Shown piece by piece: positions 15,167 to 24,835 of a DNA stretch of 64,000 bases. The notes beneath the pieces are model-generated. The model did not search any database. It was not told the DNA's origin and saw nothing but the letters and a program-made list of their open reading frames with translations. The position numbers were made by a program, and so were the translations under genes. Source of the stretch: Halodesulfovibrio sp. (lineage in GTDB: Bacteria; Desulfobacterota; Desulfovibrionia; Desulfovibrionales; Desulfovibrionaceae); the NCBI RefSeq assembly GCF_015482765.1, contig NZ_JADMLB010000066.1, positions 1 to 64,000 of the forward strand. Reading direction: 5' to 3'. Position 1 is the stretch's first letter. Every line of letters begins with the position of its first letter.

Positions 15167-17164
15167 TTAACTCCCTGTCAGTTCGGTGCGACCCTCTACG
15201 AGTTCTGTGATGACACTTGGGTCGGCCAACGTGGACGTGTCACCAAAGTCACCGGTACTTCCAGATGCAATTTTGCGCAGAATTCTTCGCATGATTTTAC
15301 CACTACGGGTTTTCGGCAGTTCTTCCGCAAACTGCAAGACCTCTGGCGTAGCAATCGGGCCGATTTCTTTTCTAACCCACGTGCGAAGCTGCGCGCGTAA
15401 CTCTTCAGTTTCTTCTTCATCTGCCTTTAATGTAACGTAGGCATAAATACTTTCACCTTTGATAGCATGTGGCATTCCTACCACTGCCGCCTCGGCAACT
15501 GTTGGATGTGCAACAAGCGCTGATTCAATTTCTGCGGTACCCATGCGGTGTCCTGATACGTTGATAACATCATCGAGTCGTCCCATAATCCAGAAATATC
15601 CATCACTGTCTACCCGTGCGCCGTCGCCGGACTCATACATCCCGGGGAAGCGCTCAAAGTAGGTGCTTTTGTAGCGTTCAGGATCTCCAAAAACGCCGCG
15701 GAGCATACCGGGCCACGGTTTTCGGATAACAAGATGACCGCCTTCATTAGGTTCGGCATCTGTTCCGTCGGGGCGAACAATGCGGGCATCAATGCCCGGA
15801 AGTGGCAAGGTCGCAGACCCCGGCTTGAGCGGAGTCGCAAATGGAAGCGCCGCAATCATAATGCCGCCTGTTTCCGTTTGCCACCATGTATCAACAATAG
15901 GCTTTTCACCGTTTCCGATATTCTCGTGATACCACATCCATGCTTCAGGGTTGATAGGCTCTCCAACTGTTCCCAGTACCCGCAGTGAAGAAAGGTCATG
16001 GCGTTGGGTCCATTCCAATCCTTCGCGCATAAGGGCGCGGATAACGGTAGGTGCAGTGTAGAAGATAGTAACGCCGAATTTCTCTACAATGTTCCAGAAT
16101 CGATCCGGGCTAGGGTAGCTTGGAACACCTTCAAACATAACTGTAGTGGCACCGAGGGACAGCGGGCCGTAAACTATGTATGAATGGCCGGTAATCCAGC
16201 CGATGTCAGCTGTGCACCAATACACATCAGATTCCTGAATATCAAAAACCCACTGTGAGGTGTGCGCTGCATAGGTGAGATACCCGCCAGTAGTGTGAAC
16301 AACGCCTTTAGGTTTACCTGTAGAGCCGCTTGTATACAGAATAAACAGCGGATCTTCAGATTCCATTGGTTCGCATTCACAGAACGGTTTGATGTCAGGC
16401 TGTTGCATTGCCTTATGCCACCAGATATCCCGCTCTTCCTGCCATTCGAGCTTTCCTTGATCACCAAGACCGGCACGATCAACAACAATTACGTGCTCAA
16501 CGCTCGGGCAGGACTTGAGTGCTTCATCAGCATTTGCTTTAAGGGGAATTACACGACCGGAGCGTAATACTGCATCTGCTGTTACAACCACTTTTGCTTC
16601 ACAGTCCATTACGCGGCTTTGCAGGCTGAGGGCAGAGAAGCCCGCAAAAACAATGGAATGTACAGCGCCGATGCGAACACAGGCAAGCATTGCAATGGTT
16701 AATTCAGGAATCATAGGCATGTATAAAGATACCCGGTCTCCTTTGCCTACGCCGTATTGTTTTAAAACGTTCGCGAATTTACATACCGCTTCGTAGAGTT
16801 CTTCATACGTGTATGTAATCACATCTCCTTCCGGCTCCCCTTGCCAGATGAGAGCTGCTTTATCCTTTCTGCCAAGTTCCAGATGTCGGTCGAGACAGTT
16901 ATGGGCTACGTTGAGAGTGCCGCCGGTAAACCAGCGGATGTCCGGTGTATCCATGTCTGCTTCCAACACTGTGGTAAACGGGGAGAACCAGTCGAGTAAC
17001 TCATTCGTACGTTCTGCCCAGAACCCCTCATTGTCTTCCATAGATCGCGTGTACTGTCGCTCATATTCTTTCAGGGACTGGATATGAGTTCCTGCGCTTT
17101 CAGGAGTGGAAGGGGTGAACAGACGCTGCTCATCTTGCATAGAAATGATGTTATGTTGGCTCAT
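15167..17164 (-). CDS. acs: Acetyl-CoA synthetase (AMP-forming)
   Basis: A 665-residue cytoplasmic enzyme that activates acetate with ATP and CoA through acetyl-AMP. The AMP-binding loop [20 protein letters not shown], the motif WWQTETGG and the C-terminal [15 protein letters not shown] are all present. Lys623 of SGK is the residue whose acetylation inactivates Acs enzymes. I start at 17164, where GAGGAGA precedes the ATG by six bases. An upstream reading would add 50 residues without family support. It is divergent from a Pat-like acetyltransferase fusion, which suggests post-translational control of this protein. The transcript ends in a long structured 3' region. Confidence 0.96.
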   Translation of the reverse strand: MSQHNIISMQDEQRLFTPSTPESAGTHIQSLKEYERQYTRSMEDNEGFWAERTNELLDWFSPFTTVLEADMDTPDIRWFTGGTLNVAHNCLDRHLELGRKDKAALIWQGEPEGDVITYTYEELYEAVCKFANVLKQYGVGKGDRVSLYMPMIPELTIAMLACVRIGAVHSIVFAGFSALSLQSRVMDCEAKVVVTADAVLRSGRVIPLKANADEALKSCPSVEHVIVVDRAGLGDQGKLEWQEERDIWWHKAMQQPDIKPFCECEPMESEDPLFILYTSGSTGKPKGVVHTTGGYLTYAAHTSQWVFDIQESDVYWCTADIGWITGHSYIVYGPLSLGATTVMFEGVPSYPSPDRFWNIVEKFGVTIFYTAPTVIRALMREGLEWTQRHDLSSLRVLGTVGEPINPEAWMWYHENIGNGEKPIVDTWWQTETGGIMIAALPFATPLKPGSATLPLPGIDARIVRPDGTDAEPNEGGHLVIRKPWPGMLRGVFGDPERYKSTYFERFPGMYESGDGARVDSDGYFWIMGRLDDVINVSGHRMGTAEIESALVAHPTVAEAAVVGMPHAIKGESIYAYVTLKADEEETEELRAQLRTWVRKEIGPIATPEVLQFAEELPKTRSGKIMRRILRKIASGSTGDFGDTSTLADPSVITELVEGRTELTGS

Positions 17165-17632
17165 AGTGTTCTCCTCGAAAGTAGTAGCGGCAGCATACGA
17201 CACAGTCTTCCAGACGCGCCTGCATCGTACGCTGACCGTAAATTTGTATGTTCCGGTTGTGGCGGGCACTGGTGCTGCAAGGATTAGTGCTCGCCACAAC
17301 CGCAAACAAACCATAAGGGAAAGGTGGAAACATTTCGCATGAATCCTGCTGAGAGCAGTTTCGGTTTGTTAATGAACAACTGCACTATGCAACTGCCTGC
17401 GCGAAAAAGGATACTCATATTCGGTGAACGGTAGGAATCACGGGGTGAATTGCAACCCGACCGGTAAACGGTAGTGCTGGGCAGGGTGAACGGTAGAGGG
17501 AAAAGTCTTTTTTTGCGTGCTTTGTTGGATCAGAAAACGAATACAACTGTTTGAACTTACCTTCAGTTTCAACTACAGTGTTTCATACTTGCTGAAAGAT
17601 ACTACCAACCGGAACCAACTGTAGGAGTCTGT
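17165..17632. other. Divergent control region between acs and the acyl-CoA synthetase/GNAT gene
   Basis: A 468-bp non-coding region serving two divergent genes. Its middle carries three copies of GGTRAACGGTAG. I see no clear sigma54 box, and the sigma70 boxes are too degenerate to call. Confidence 0.6.
17423..17496. repeat. Three direct copies of GGTGAACGGTAG
   Basis: Copies lie at 17423-17434, 17463-17474 (GGTAAACGGTAG) and 17485-17496. They are 40 and 22 bp apart, all in the same orientation, within the divergent promoter region. Such spacing suggests regulator binding sites. The regulator is unknown. Confidence 0.6.
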
Positions 17633-20350
17633 GTGAGCCGATCGACGCTAAAACAGATGTTTCGCCCGACCTCTGTGGTAATTATTGGTGCTTCTGAGGA
17701 GGCTGGAACCCCCGCCTGCGATTGTATGCAGAACTTGCTTGGCGGCACGTTTCTTGGGCCGGTTCTGCCGGTTGTGACTCAGCCGGATTCTCCGGAAACG
17801 ATCTTTGGTCAGCCAGTTTATACAGCTATTGATACACTTCCTATTACGCCGGATTTAGCCATTATTTGTGTGGATGCAGAGCTGGTTCCTTTTTATATAG
17901 AAGAACTGGGTAAGCGCGGAACGCAAAACGCAATTCTTTTTTCTCAAGGCTATTCTCGATTCAACACGAAAGAAGCAGCTCGCAAACGCGAACGGCTGCT
18001 GGCGCTAGCCCACAAATTTTCTGTCCGCCTTTTAGGCCCGAATGGTCTTGGTTTTATTAACCCCTCACTCGGCATTAATGCCAGTCTTGTGTCCTCGCCG
18101 TTCTCAACAGGGAAGGTGGCGTTTCTTACGCAGTCTGATTCTCTTTTCACGTCTGTATTGGACTGGGCAGTGTCAAAGTCTCTCGGTTTTTCACACGTGA
18201 TTTCGTTGGGGGATATGCTTGATGTGGGCTTCAGTGAAGTCTTGGATTACCTGCACAGGGATATGAATACCCGTGCTGTACTGTTGTATCTGGAGTCTGT
18301 TGCGAACGCTCGTGAGTTTATGTCAGCAGCCCGTGCCCTTTCCCGTTCAAAACCTGTGATTGTTGTAAAAGCTGGTAAATCCCACGCGGCAGAGCAGGCT
18401 GTGGCTGCACATACAGGTATGATTCTCGGTGCTGATGAAGTGTACGAGGCAGCATTTAAACGTGCGGGTATGCTTCGTATGGATTCGATTGATTCTGTTT
18501 TTGATACAATCCAAGCGCTTGCATGGTCAAAGCCGTTGAAAGGAAAACGGTTGGCAATTGTTGCTAACGGCGGAGCCCCTGCTTTTATTGCAACAGACTT
18601 GTTGTTGAAAGGGGGCGGAGAGTTAGCTGAGCTTACTGATGAAGCGTGTCAGCTTGTCGATGATGCTTTGGGAAGTGCCTGGTCATACTGGAACCCTTTA
18701 GTAATGGACGCTAAAGCTGATCCTGATATGTACGCGAATGCTATCAGACCGCTTTTGAGGGACAGTTCTGTTGATGGCATTTTGATTATGCATATTCCAA
18801 CTGCGGGAGTGGATAGCGCAGCCATTGCTGAGAAAGTTGTGAAGACATGCAAGCGCAGTAAGAAAGTAATACTTACAAGCTGGCTTGGTGCGGGTGATGG
18901 CGATATTGCGCGTAATATTTTCTTCAAAGCGAAAATTCCTTCTTATTTTACTCCCGACAGTGCAGTGCGCACGTTTCTGTATCTCGTGCAATACAGGCGT
19001 AACCAGATTAAACTTGCTGAAGCGCCGGAATCAAGACCTGACAGCAAGACAGATGTGTTAAAAAGTCGTGCGATTGTGTTGCAGGCTCTGGAAGAGAAGC
19101 GTCAAATGTTGACGGTTCAAGAGACCGAGGCGTTGCTTGCTGCCTACGATATTAAGTGTATTACAACGCGTAGTGCGGATTCAGTTGAAGAAGTTGCAGC
19201 GATTGCTGATGAAGTAGGCTACCCGCTCGCCATAAAAGTTATCTCATCAGACATTTATCGAAAGTCACAGGTGGGCGGTGTTGTTCTGGATATTGAAAGT
19301 AGTGTTGAGGCTACAGCTGCCGCAGAATCCATTCTGATGAATGTTGCACAGTATCAGCCGGCAGCACGTATACATGGGTTTGCCGTCCAGAAGATGACTC
19401 AGCGTATGCGTGGTGTGGAGTTGGCTGTGGAAATAGATACAGACCCACAGTTTGGCCCTGTTATTCGTTTTGGTCAGGGCGGCTCTCTGGCACATATTAT
19501 TCAAGACCAGCAAACTGAATTATTGCCGCTTAATATGAGTTTGGCAAAAGAATTGGTAGCATCAACACATGTGAGTAAGCAGTTTGTCGGAAATGACGCG
19601 CTTGCAGGGGTGAATACACAGGCGGTGTATGAACTGCTGGTGTCTATTTCACAAATGCTCATTGATATACCGGAAATTTTTGAACTGGAGATTAATCCTG
19701 TTCAGGCAGATGCGAATGGTGCGTTTGCTGTGGATGCAGCCATACGTGTTGCGTGGACGGATGTGGGTGGTGCTGACCAGCTTGCTATTTGTCCGTATCC
19801 TGCTGAGCTGGAAGAGCTGGTCACCGTAGGCGATGATTTGACAGTTCGTTTGCGACCTATTCGGCCTGAGGATGAGAAAGCTCATTGGGACTTTATTGAG
19901 AATTTAAGCCCGCAGGACAGACGATTCCGTTTCTTTGGGAATGTGGGAGAGCTTCCGCGTTCTGAGATGGTGAAGCTTACTCAGATTGACTACGACAGGG
20001 AGATGGCATTCATTGCTCAGACGATTCCTGAGGGGGAAGAAGAGCCTTTGACTGTGGGAGCTGCCCGAGCCATGATCTCACCGGACAATGAAACCTCAGA
20101 GTTTGCAGTGGTTGTGCGTAGCGACTGGAAACGAAAGGGACTCGGGCGTATGCTTATGGCGCATCTCGTGGAATATTTACGAGGTCGTAATACAAAGCAG
20201 ATTACCGGCGAGGCGTTGGGAGATAATAAAAATATGGTCGAGCTTGCCCGATCTCTCGGCTTTATTGTTTCTAAAGACTTTAATGATGATACCTATCATT
20301 TTACGCTTGATTTACGGGAAGAAGATCCGAGTTCAGATGATGTGCTTTAA
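17633..20350 (+). CDS. NDP-forming acyl-CoA synthetase fused to GNAT acetyltransferase (Pat-like)
   Basis: A 905-residue protein. A CoA-binding Rossmann domain (VVIIGASEEAGTPA) comes first, then succinyl-CoA-ligase-like domains, an ATP-grasp domain (about 485-700, with YPLAIKVISSDIYRKSQVGGV), and a C-terminal GNAT domain (about 745-905) with acetyl-CoA motif RKGLGRML. This is the order of PatZ/YfiQ lysine acetyltransferases. His260 in AHTG matches the phosphohistidine loop of ADP-forming acetyl-CoA synthetases, so synthetase activity may also be kept. The start is GTG with TAGGAG upstream. Being divergent from acs, it most likely acetylates Acs Lys623. That partner assignment is inference. 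Confidence 0.9.
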   Translation: MSRSTLKQMFRPTSVVIIGASEEAGTPACDCMQNLLGGTFLGPVLPVVTQPDSPETIFGQPVYTAIDTLPITPDLAIICVDAELVPFYIEELGKRGTQNAILFSQGYSRFNTKEAARKRERLLALAHKFSVRLLGPNGLGFINPSLGINASLVSSPFSTGKVAFLTQSDSLFTSVLDWAVSKSLGFSHVISLGDMLDVGFSEVLDYLHRDMNTRAVLLYLESVANAREFMSAARALSRSKPVIVVKAGKSHAAEQAVAAHTGMILGADEVYEAAFKRAGMLRMDSIDSVFDTIQALAWSKPLKGKRLAIVANGGAPAFIATDLLLKGGGELAELTDEACQLVDDALGSAWSYWNPLVMDAKADPDMYANAIRPLLRDSSVDGILIMHIPTAGVDSAAIAEKVVKTCKRSKKVILTSWLGAGDGDIARNIFFKAKIPSYFTPDSAVRTFLYLVQYRRNQIKLAEAPESRPDSKTDVLKSRAIVLQALEEKRQMLTVQETEALLAAYDIKCITTRSADSVEEVAAIADEVGYPLAIKVISSDIYRKSQVGGVVLDIESSVEATAAAESILMNVAQYQPAARIHGFAVQKMTQRMRGVELAVEIDTDPQFGPVIRFGQGGSLAHIIQDQQTELLPLNMSLAKELVASTHVSKQFVGNDALAGVNTQAVYELLVSISQMLIDIPEIFELEINPVQADANGAFAVDAAIRVAWTDVGGADQLAICPYPAELEELVTVGDDLTVRLRPIRPEDEKAHWDFIENLSPQDRRFRFFGNVGELPRSEMVKLTQIDYDREMAFIAQTIPEGEEEPLTVGAARAMISPDNETSEFAVVVRSDWKRKGLGRMLMAHLVEYLRGRNTKQITGEALGDNKNMVELARSLGFIVSKDFNDDTYHFTLDLREEDPSSDDVL

Positions 20351-20410
20351 CCTAATGTGAATATAGAACTGTTCGTTATGTAGAGATTCAGGACGGGGTT
20401 GAGACAAATA

Positions 20411-20448
20411 AAAAGAGTGGGGCATGTGCTCCACTCTTTCTTTTTTTG
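20411..20448 (+). terminator. Terminator after the Pat-like gene
   Basis: AAAGAGTGG / CCACTCTTT stem around GGCATGTGCT, followed by CTTTTTTTG. Confidence 0.85.
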
Positions 20449-20621
20449 CTTTGCATCGTATACTTGCGAATTCCACAGGAAGGCGAACGCTCATACGAAT
20501 TGAGATAATGTCCGGCAGCATCGCTGGTAACCGCACCTTCGTGCATTTATGCACGGCGCAATAGAGCCGGAACGTGTGTCTCAGATTGCAAAGAACTTGG
20601 ATGTACAGGTGTAAAGAACGT

Positions 20622-20897
20622 CTATTTGTTCACCATTTCTTTCAGTTCTTTCCCTGCACGGAATACAGGAAGCTTTTTCGGAGATACCGTTACGCTTTCA
20701 CCAGTTTTAGGGTTACGGCCTTTGTATCCCTTGTACTCTTTCACTTTAAAGGAACCGAATCCTCTGATTTCAACTCTTCCTTCTTCAACAAGAGCTTCGC
20801 GGATACTGTCAAAAAAGACATTTACAAGCATAACTGCTTCATCTTTAGACAGGTTATGATCCTCAGCCATTACTTTTACAAGTTCGCTTTTATTCAC
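20622..20897 (-). CDS. hup: HU-family DNA-binding protein
   Basis: A 91-residue histone-like protein. MNKSELVKVMAED begins the dimerisation helices, GFGSFKVKEYKGYKGRNPKTG contains the beta-arm with the conserved RNPKTG, and PVFRAGKELKEMVN closes the fold. It bends and compacts DNA as a dimer. The start is GTG with GGGGG seven bases upstream. It is monocistronic, with an AT-rich 300-bp upstream region (20898-21195) that should hold its promoter. HU and IHF-alpha are hard to separate by length alone, so the symbol is provisional. Confidence 0.93.
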   Translation of the reverse strand: MNKSELVKVMAEDHNLSKDEAVMLVNVFFDSIREALVEEGRVEIRGFGSFKVKEYKGYKGRNPKTGESVTVSPKKLPVFRAGKELKEMVNK

Positions 20898-21195
20898 AAG
20901 AACCCCCTATGGAATATCAATTCGTAATTTAGTCCACGATATTAGAGTAGTACCCATTCACCGCTTTTGTGACAAGAGGGTGATGGTTATTTCTTCTGTT
21001 ATTCAAAGGGCTTTTGATTATAAAACTATAAAGAACACGAGCAATGAAGTGTAATTCCTGCACTTTCTGGCTTATGTGACAATAGTTCAATTTATAGTGC
21101 TAGTTGCAATATATCATGGAACGTACCGTTAGAACCAGACAAAAATGTGCCTTTTACACTTTACGACTCTGTATACTAACGCGACGCAGTTGTAT

Positions 21196-22176
21196 TTAAA
21201 CATGGTTTCGCAGTTTCAGCTCCACAGGGTGCGGGTTCAAGTACCATTGTGATGCCAGATACTCTTCACCATATTTTCGTACATAATGGTTACAAAGTGT
21301 TAAAGGAACGATTAACGGTACCAGTCTGGCATGATATCGTTCGATAATTTCTTGAAGTTCTTGTTTTTCATCGGCTGAAAGTTTCTTTTTAAAGTACCCC
21401 GCAATGTGCTGCAGTACATTTGTGTGCTTTTTAACAGTTGCGCGGATTTTTAAAGCAGTGAGCAGCTCAGTCTGATACTGTTCAATAAGTTCTTCCGGGG
21501 CTACTTGTTTGCCCTGAGCAACGAGTTTTCCCATGGCGCGATAGTGTACAACGCTGTGTGACATAATAAGAAGCTTGTGACGTGTATGAAATTCAACAAG
21601 TTTTCCCAGCGTGAACGGCTGTTCAAGGAGGTCACGCCACCGTTGCATAACGAAAATTCGTTCAATGAAATTTTCCCTCAAATTAGGATCACCTAACCGT
21701 CCTTCCTCTTCAACGGGTAGAAGAGGAAAGTACTCCATAAAGGCTCTTGCAAAAACTCCCACTCCTTTAAGGCTCGGTGCACCGGCATTTTTAGCTTCTT
21801 TTGGATCAACATCCTTGTAGACTTTTACGCGCTCCATACCACTGGAAGGAGATGCCCGCTTGAAGACAAAGCCACAGAGGTGCTCATGTTCAAGTTCAGC
21901 AATGCGCCGAGCAGAGAATTCTTTCATTTGAGTTGTGTGATCCTGGTATGTCTTTGTTGTTACCAGCCTCGGATCTTCAGGGTTCCCGACGAGTCGGAGT
22001 GTTTCACGGGGAATGGGGAGTCCCATTTCAACTTCAGGACATACAGGTATATATTCTACATACTCACCAAGAGTATTAACAAGCCATTGGTCTTTTTTAT
22101 GCCCGCCATCAAAACGGACAGGGTTACCTAAAAGACATGAAGATATTCCTAATCGAATTTTTTTTGTATCCTGCAT
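21196..22176 (-). CDS. DUF523-DUF1722 two-domain protein
   Basis: A 326-residue protein. Residues 1-150 are DUF523, with GISSCLLGNPVRFDGGHK and IPVCPEVEMGLPIPRE. The conserved Cys residues are those that hold a [4Fe-4S] cluster in the DUF523 thiouracil desulfidase TudS. Residues about 190-310 are DUF1722 (YbgA-like; KLVEFHTRHKLLIMSHS). This fusion is widespread and its physiological role is not settled. Desulfuration of thiolated bases is a reasonable hypothesis from the TudS precedent. It is a single gene, divergent from the HAD gene. Confidence 0.88.
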   Translation of the reverse strand: MQDTKKIRLGISSCLLGNPVRFDGGHKKDQWLVNTLGEYVEYIPVCPEVEMGLPIPRETLRLVGNPEDPRLVTTKTYQDHTTQMKEFSARRIAELEHEHLCGFVFKRASPSSGMERVKVYKDVDPKEAKNAGAPSLKGVGVFARAFMEYFPLLPVEEEGRLGDPNLRENFIERIFVMQRWRDLLEQPFTLGKLVEFHTRHKLLIMSHSVVHYRAMGKLVAQGKQVAPEELIEQYQTELLTALKIRATVKKHTNVLQHIAGYFKKKLSADEKQELQEIIERYHARLVPLIVPLTLCNHYVRKYGEEYLASQWYLNPHPVELKLRNHV

Positions 22177-22300
22177 GTTGCTCTTTCCTCTCTGAGGTAT
22201 AATATTATCTTTACGTAGTTACATTCAGATTGGCTCAGTTGCGTTGTTGTTGCAAATATAAAATGATGAAATGCTTCCCTTGTACATACGGAGTATGCTT

Positions 22301-22939
22301 ATGCCTAATGAACAGTCTCATCCTATTGATGTTGTCTTTTTTGACTTCAGTGGTGTTCTTGCTGATGAAGGTTTTGTTGACGGTTTACGTAAAATCGCCG
22401 TTCGTAATGGCTTTGATCCAGACGAATTTCAGTCTGTTGTGACAGAGATTTGTTTTGAAGGCGGGTATGTTTCCGGTAAAGTCAGCGAAGCAGAGTTTTG
22501 GGAAGAAGTGCGAAGAAAGACTGGGCTTGTAGAGCAGAGCGAGCTGCTCCATCTTGAAATTTTAACAGGGTTTGCAGTCCGTTTGTGGATGCTTGAGGTC
22601 GTGGACGTGATCCGTGCAAGCGGTGTTAAAACAGCTATTTTAAGCGATCATACAAACTGGTTGGAAGATCTTGATTTTGAGCATTCTATCTATTCTCATT
22701 TTGACAGAGTCTTCAATTCTTACAGAGAAGGTCTTTCAAAGCGGTCGCATGATTATTTCCACCATGCCCTGCGTGCAATGGATGTGAAACCGGAGCGCTC
22801 ATTATTTGTTGATGATAACCCTTCTAATTTATTACGTGCGGGTGAAGTTGGTATGCAGACCTTGTTGTATGACGAGCATGACAGAGTTCTTCAAAAGCTT
22901 CAGGACTTATTCCCTGATTTGATTTTTCCGACGGCATAA
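22301..22939 (+). CDS. HAD-superfamily hydrolase
   Basis: A 212-residue HAD protein. Motif I reads FFDFSGVLAD: the nucleophilic Asp is present but the usual second acidic residue two positions later is Ser, as in dehalogenase and epoxide-hydrolase type branches rather than classical phosphatases. Later motifs are TAILSDHTNW, then a Lys in GLSKRSHDYF, and FVDDNPSNLLRAGEVGM. The start 22301 has GGAG seven bases upstream. In-frame ATGs 6 and 30 bp earlier are less likely. Substrate unknown. The closest pattern is the YihX/epoxide-hydrolase N-domain group. Confidence 0.85.
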   Translation: MPNEQSHPIDVVFFDFSGVLADEGFVDGLRKIAVRNGFDPDEFQSVVTEICFEGGYVSGKVSEAEFWEEVRRKTGLVEQSELLHLEILTGFAVRLWMLEVVDVIRASGVKTAILSDHTNWLEDLDFEHSIYSHFDRVFNSYREGLSKRSHDYFHHALRAMDVKPERSLFVDDNPSNLLRAGEVGMQTLLYDEHDRVLQKLQDLFPDLIFPTA

Positions 22940-23070
22940 GAGGTGTACTGAGCAGCGGATGAGAGTGACACACTCTGTAAACGTTGCGTTATAGATAAAA
23001 ATTGCATAACGTACCCGCTGATTTTTAACAAACAAGCAAGACCGAAGTCGAGTACTCCGGCATTTATAGT

Positions 23071-23715
23071 ATGAGAAAAGCATCAAGCGGCCTTACTCCT
23101 GAAGGCGTTCCTTCGCTTCTGTTAACAGGTCTCGGTACTCTGGCATTTGCCATTATGGGGTGCTGGGTTCTTTCTACTGTTTTCTTTATTCTTTTCTGGT
23201 TTTCTTTACACTTCTTCCGTGATCCGGAACGTGTAACCCCAACTGGAAAAGGACTTGCTGTAAGTCCTGCAGACGGCAAAGTAATTAAGATTACACCTAT
23301 GGAAGATCCGTTTACCGGTGAACGTCGTATGTGCATCTGCATTTTTATGAATGTGTTCAGTGTACATGTTAACCGTTCCCCGATTGAAAGCACTGTCCGT
23401 GGTATTAAGTACTTCTCCGGTAAGTACCTGAACGCTGCATGGGACAAGGCTTCTACGGATAACGAACGCTGTGCATACGACCTTGAACATGCCGACGGCA
23501 GCCGTTGGACAATGGTTCAAATTGCAGGTCTTATTGCTCGTAGAATTGTATGTCGAGTAGACGAAGGTGATGCCTTAACCCGCGGAGAACGTTACGGAAT
23601 GATCAAGTTCGGTTCTCGGGTTGACCTTTACTTGCCAGAGGGCTATGCTCCTTCTGTTACCGTCGGTGAACAGGTATTTGCAGGTGAGTCTGTAATTGCT
23701 GAAAAGAACGACTAG
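23071..23715 (+). CDS. psd: Phosphatidylserine decarboxylase (short form)
   Basis: A 214-residue pyruvoyl enzyme that converts phosphatidylserine to phosphatidylethanolamine. N-terminal hydrophobic segments (about 12-48) anchor it in the membrane. [25 protein letters not shown] and [12 protein letters not shown] are typical of the short Psd type. Self-cleavage should occur in [11 protein letters not shown] at Gly-Ser, giving a small pyruvoyl alpha chain. It precedes pssA by 58 bp, so consecutive steps of one pathway are co-transcribed. Confidence 0.95.
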   Translation: MRKASSGLTPEGVPSLLLTGLGTLAFAIMGCWVLSTVFFILFWFSLHFFRDPERVTPTGKGLAVSPADGKVIKITPMEDPFTGERRMCICIFMNVFSVHVNRSPIESTVRGIKYFSGKYLNAAWDKASTDNERCAYDLEHADGSRWTMVQIAGLIARRIVCRVDEGDALTRGERYGMIKFGSRVDLYLPEGYAPSVTVGEQVFAGESVIAEKND

Positions 23716-23773
23716 AATCAAGCTGAGCTGATTTGTCACCGACTTTTTGATTTTAATAAGGAAGCACACAATC

Positions 23774-24523
23774 ATGGATCAATCAAAAGCCCGTAAGGGA
23801 ATCTACATTTTGCCTAACCTCTTTACCACCGCGAGCCTTTTTGCAGGTTTCATGGGGTTGGTGTGGGCATCTGCTGGAAAATTTGAGCTGTGTGCTACCG
23901 CTATTTTATTCTCCGCCCTCATGGACGGCTTAGATGGTAAGGTTGCGCGCCTTACCGGTACTGCCAGCGAATTCGGTGTTCAGTACGACTCATTGTGTGA
24001 CCTCGTAGCGTTTGGTGTAGTGCCATCCTTTATGATGTACTCAATGTACTTGCACCAGTTCAACCGTCTCGGCATTGCCGTAGCCTTCTTGTTTGCAGCA
24101 TGTGCTGCACTCAGATTGGCGCGTTTTAACGTATCCACCGCTGTTGTTCCTAAGAAATTTTTCATAGGACTTCCTTCACCTGCTGGTGGTTGCGCTCTTG
24201 CTGCCTTCGTATTCTTTACTCAGTACATTCCTGCTGAACTCTCCGGTATTATCCCTGCTATCGCTTTGGGTCTTACCTTTGTTGCAGCATTTTCAATGGT
24301 TAGCCGTGTACGTTACTTCTCTTTCAAAGAGTACGGTTTCGTTAAGGCTCGTCCATTTAGCACTCTCGTGTCTGCTATCCTTATCTTTACGCTAATCGTG
24401 AGCGAGCCGAAGCTACTAGGCTTCATTATTATTGGCGGCTACATTATTAGCGGACCTGTGTATACATTCCTATTTCTATCACGCAGGTCCACAAAGTTAC
24501 TGGGTGACCTTTCCGAGAGCTAA
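23774..24523 (+). CDS. pssA: CDP-diacylglycerol-serine O-phosphatidyltransferase
   Basis: A 249-residue membrane protein that makes phosphatidylserine from CDP-diacylglycerol and serine, the substrate for psd just upstream. The CDP-alcohol phosphatidyltransferase signature is complete: DGLDGKVARLTG, followed by SEFGVQYDSLCD with the two catalytic Asp residues. There are about seven hydrophobic helices. I take the ATG at 23774 because AAGGAAG lies nine bases before it. An earlier ATG at 23747 has none. The order psd-pssA is common in bacteria with this pathway. Confidence 0.95.
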   Translation: MDQSKARKGIYILPNLFTTASLFAGFMGLVWASAGKFELCATAILFSALMDGLDGKVARLTGTASEFGVQYDSLCDLVAFGVVPSFMMYSMYLHQFNRLGIAVAFLFAACAALRLARFNVSTAVVPKKFFIGLPSPAGGCALAAFVFFTQYIPAELSGIIPAIALGLTFVAAFSMVSRVRYFSFKEYGFVKARPFSTLVSAILIFTLIVSEPKLLGFIIIGGYIISGPVYTFLFLSRRSTKLLGDLSES

Positions 24524-24590
24524 GAAAAAGGGAAGGCACGGCGAGTAACACACCGCCCACAGCCTTACCTAAAAGTACAAGCAAACCAAA

Positions 24591-24631
24591 GCTCCGGTTT
24601 CTTCTACGCAGAAGGAACCGGAGTTTTTTTA
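24591..24631 (+). terminator. Terminator after psd-pssA
   Basis: CTCCGGTTTCTTCT / AGAAGGAACCGGAG (one mismatch) with loop ACGC, then seven T. It separates phospholipid genes from the leu operon leader. Confidence 0.9.
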
Positions 24632-24679
24632 TATCCAGAACAAAAGTTAACAAATATGTTATAAAAAGGAGTGAAAATC

Positions 24680-24772
24680 ATGCAGTTAGCATACGTCACC
24701 AAGCAAAAAGACCCCTCGAGCACAGAATACCGTCCGTATGGTCCACTACTATGCAACCTATTTGAGAACTAA
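24680..24772 (+). CDS. Putative leucine leader peptide of the leu operon
   Basis: A 30-codon reading frame with an excellent ribosome binding site (AAAAGGAG, eight bases before ATG), ending 63 bp before leuA. Near its end it reads CTA-CTA-TGC-AAC-CTA, three leucine codons in five, all the CTA codon, in peptide context GPLLCNLFEN. A further TTA is codon 3. This is what a ribosome-stalling leucine sensor should look like. A hairpin GTAGA/TCTAC just before the leuA Shine-Dalgarno could act downstream. I see no terminator between it and leuA, so translational rather than transcriptional attenuation seems likelier. Confidence 0.65.
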   Translation: MQLAYVTKQKDPSSTEYRPYGPLLCNLFEN

Positions 24773-24835
24773 GAGAGGTTTTGGTGAAAAAAGTTTATGA
24801 AATAACGTAGAAAAAGAACTCTACAGGAGAATACA

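Noticed and set aside
17260-17285. Sigma54 promoter upstream of acs on the - strand
   Set aside because: GCAC and TTGCA are present but the spacing between the GG-like and GC elements is one base too long and the GG is AG.
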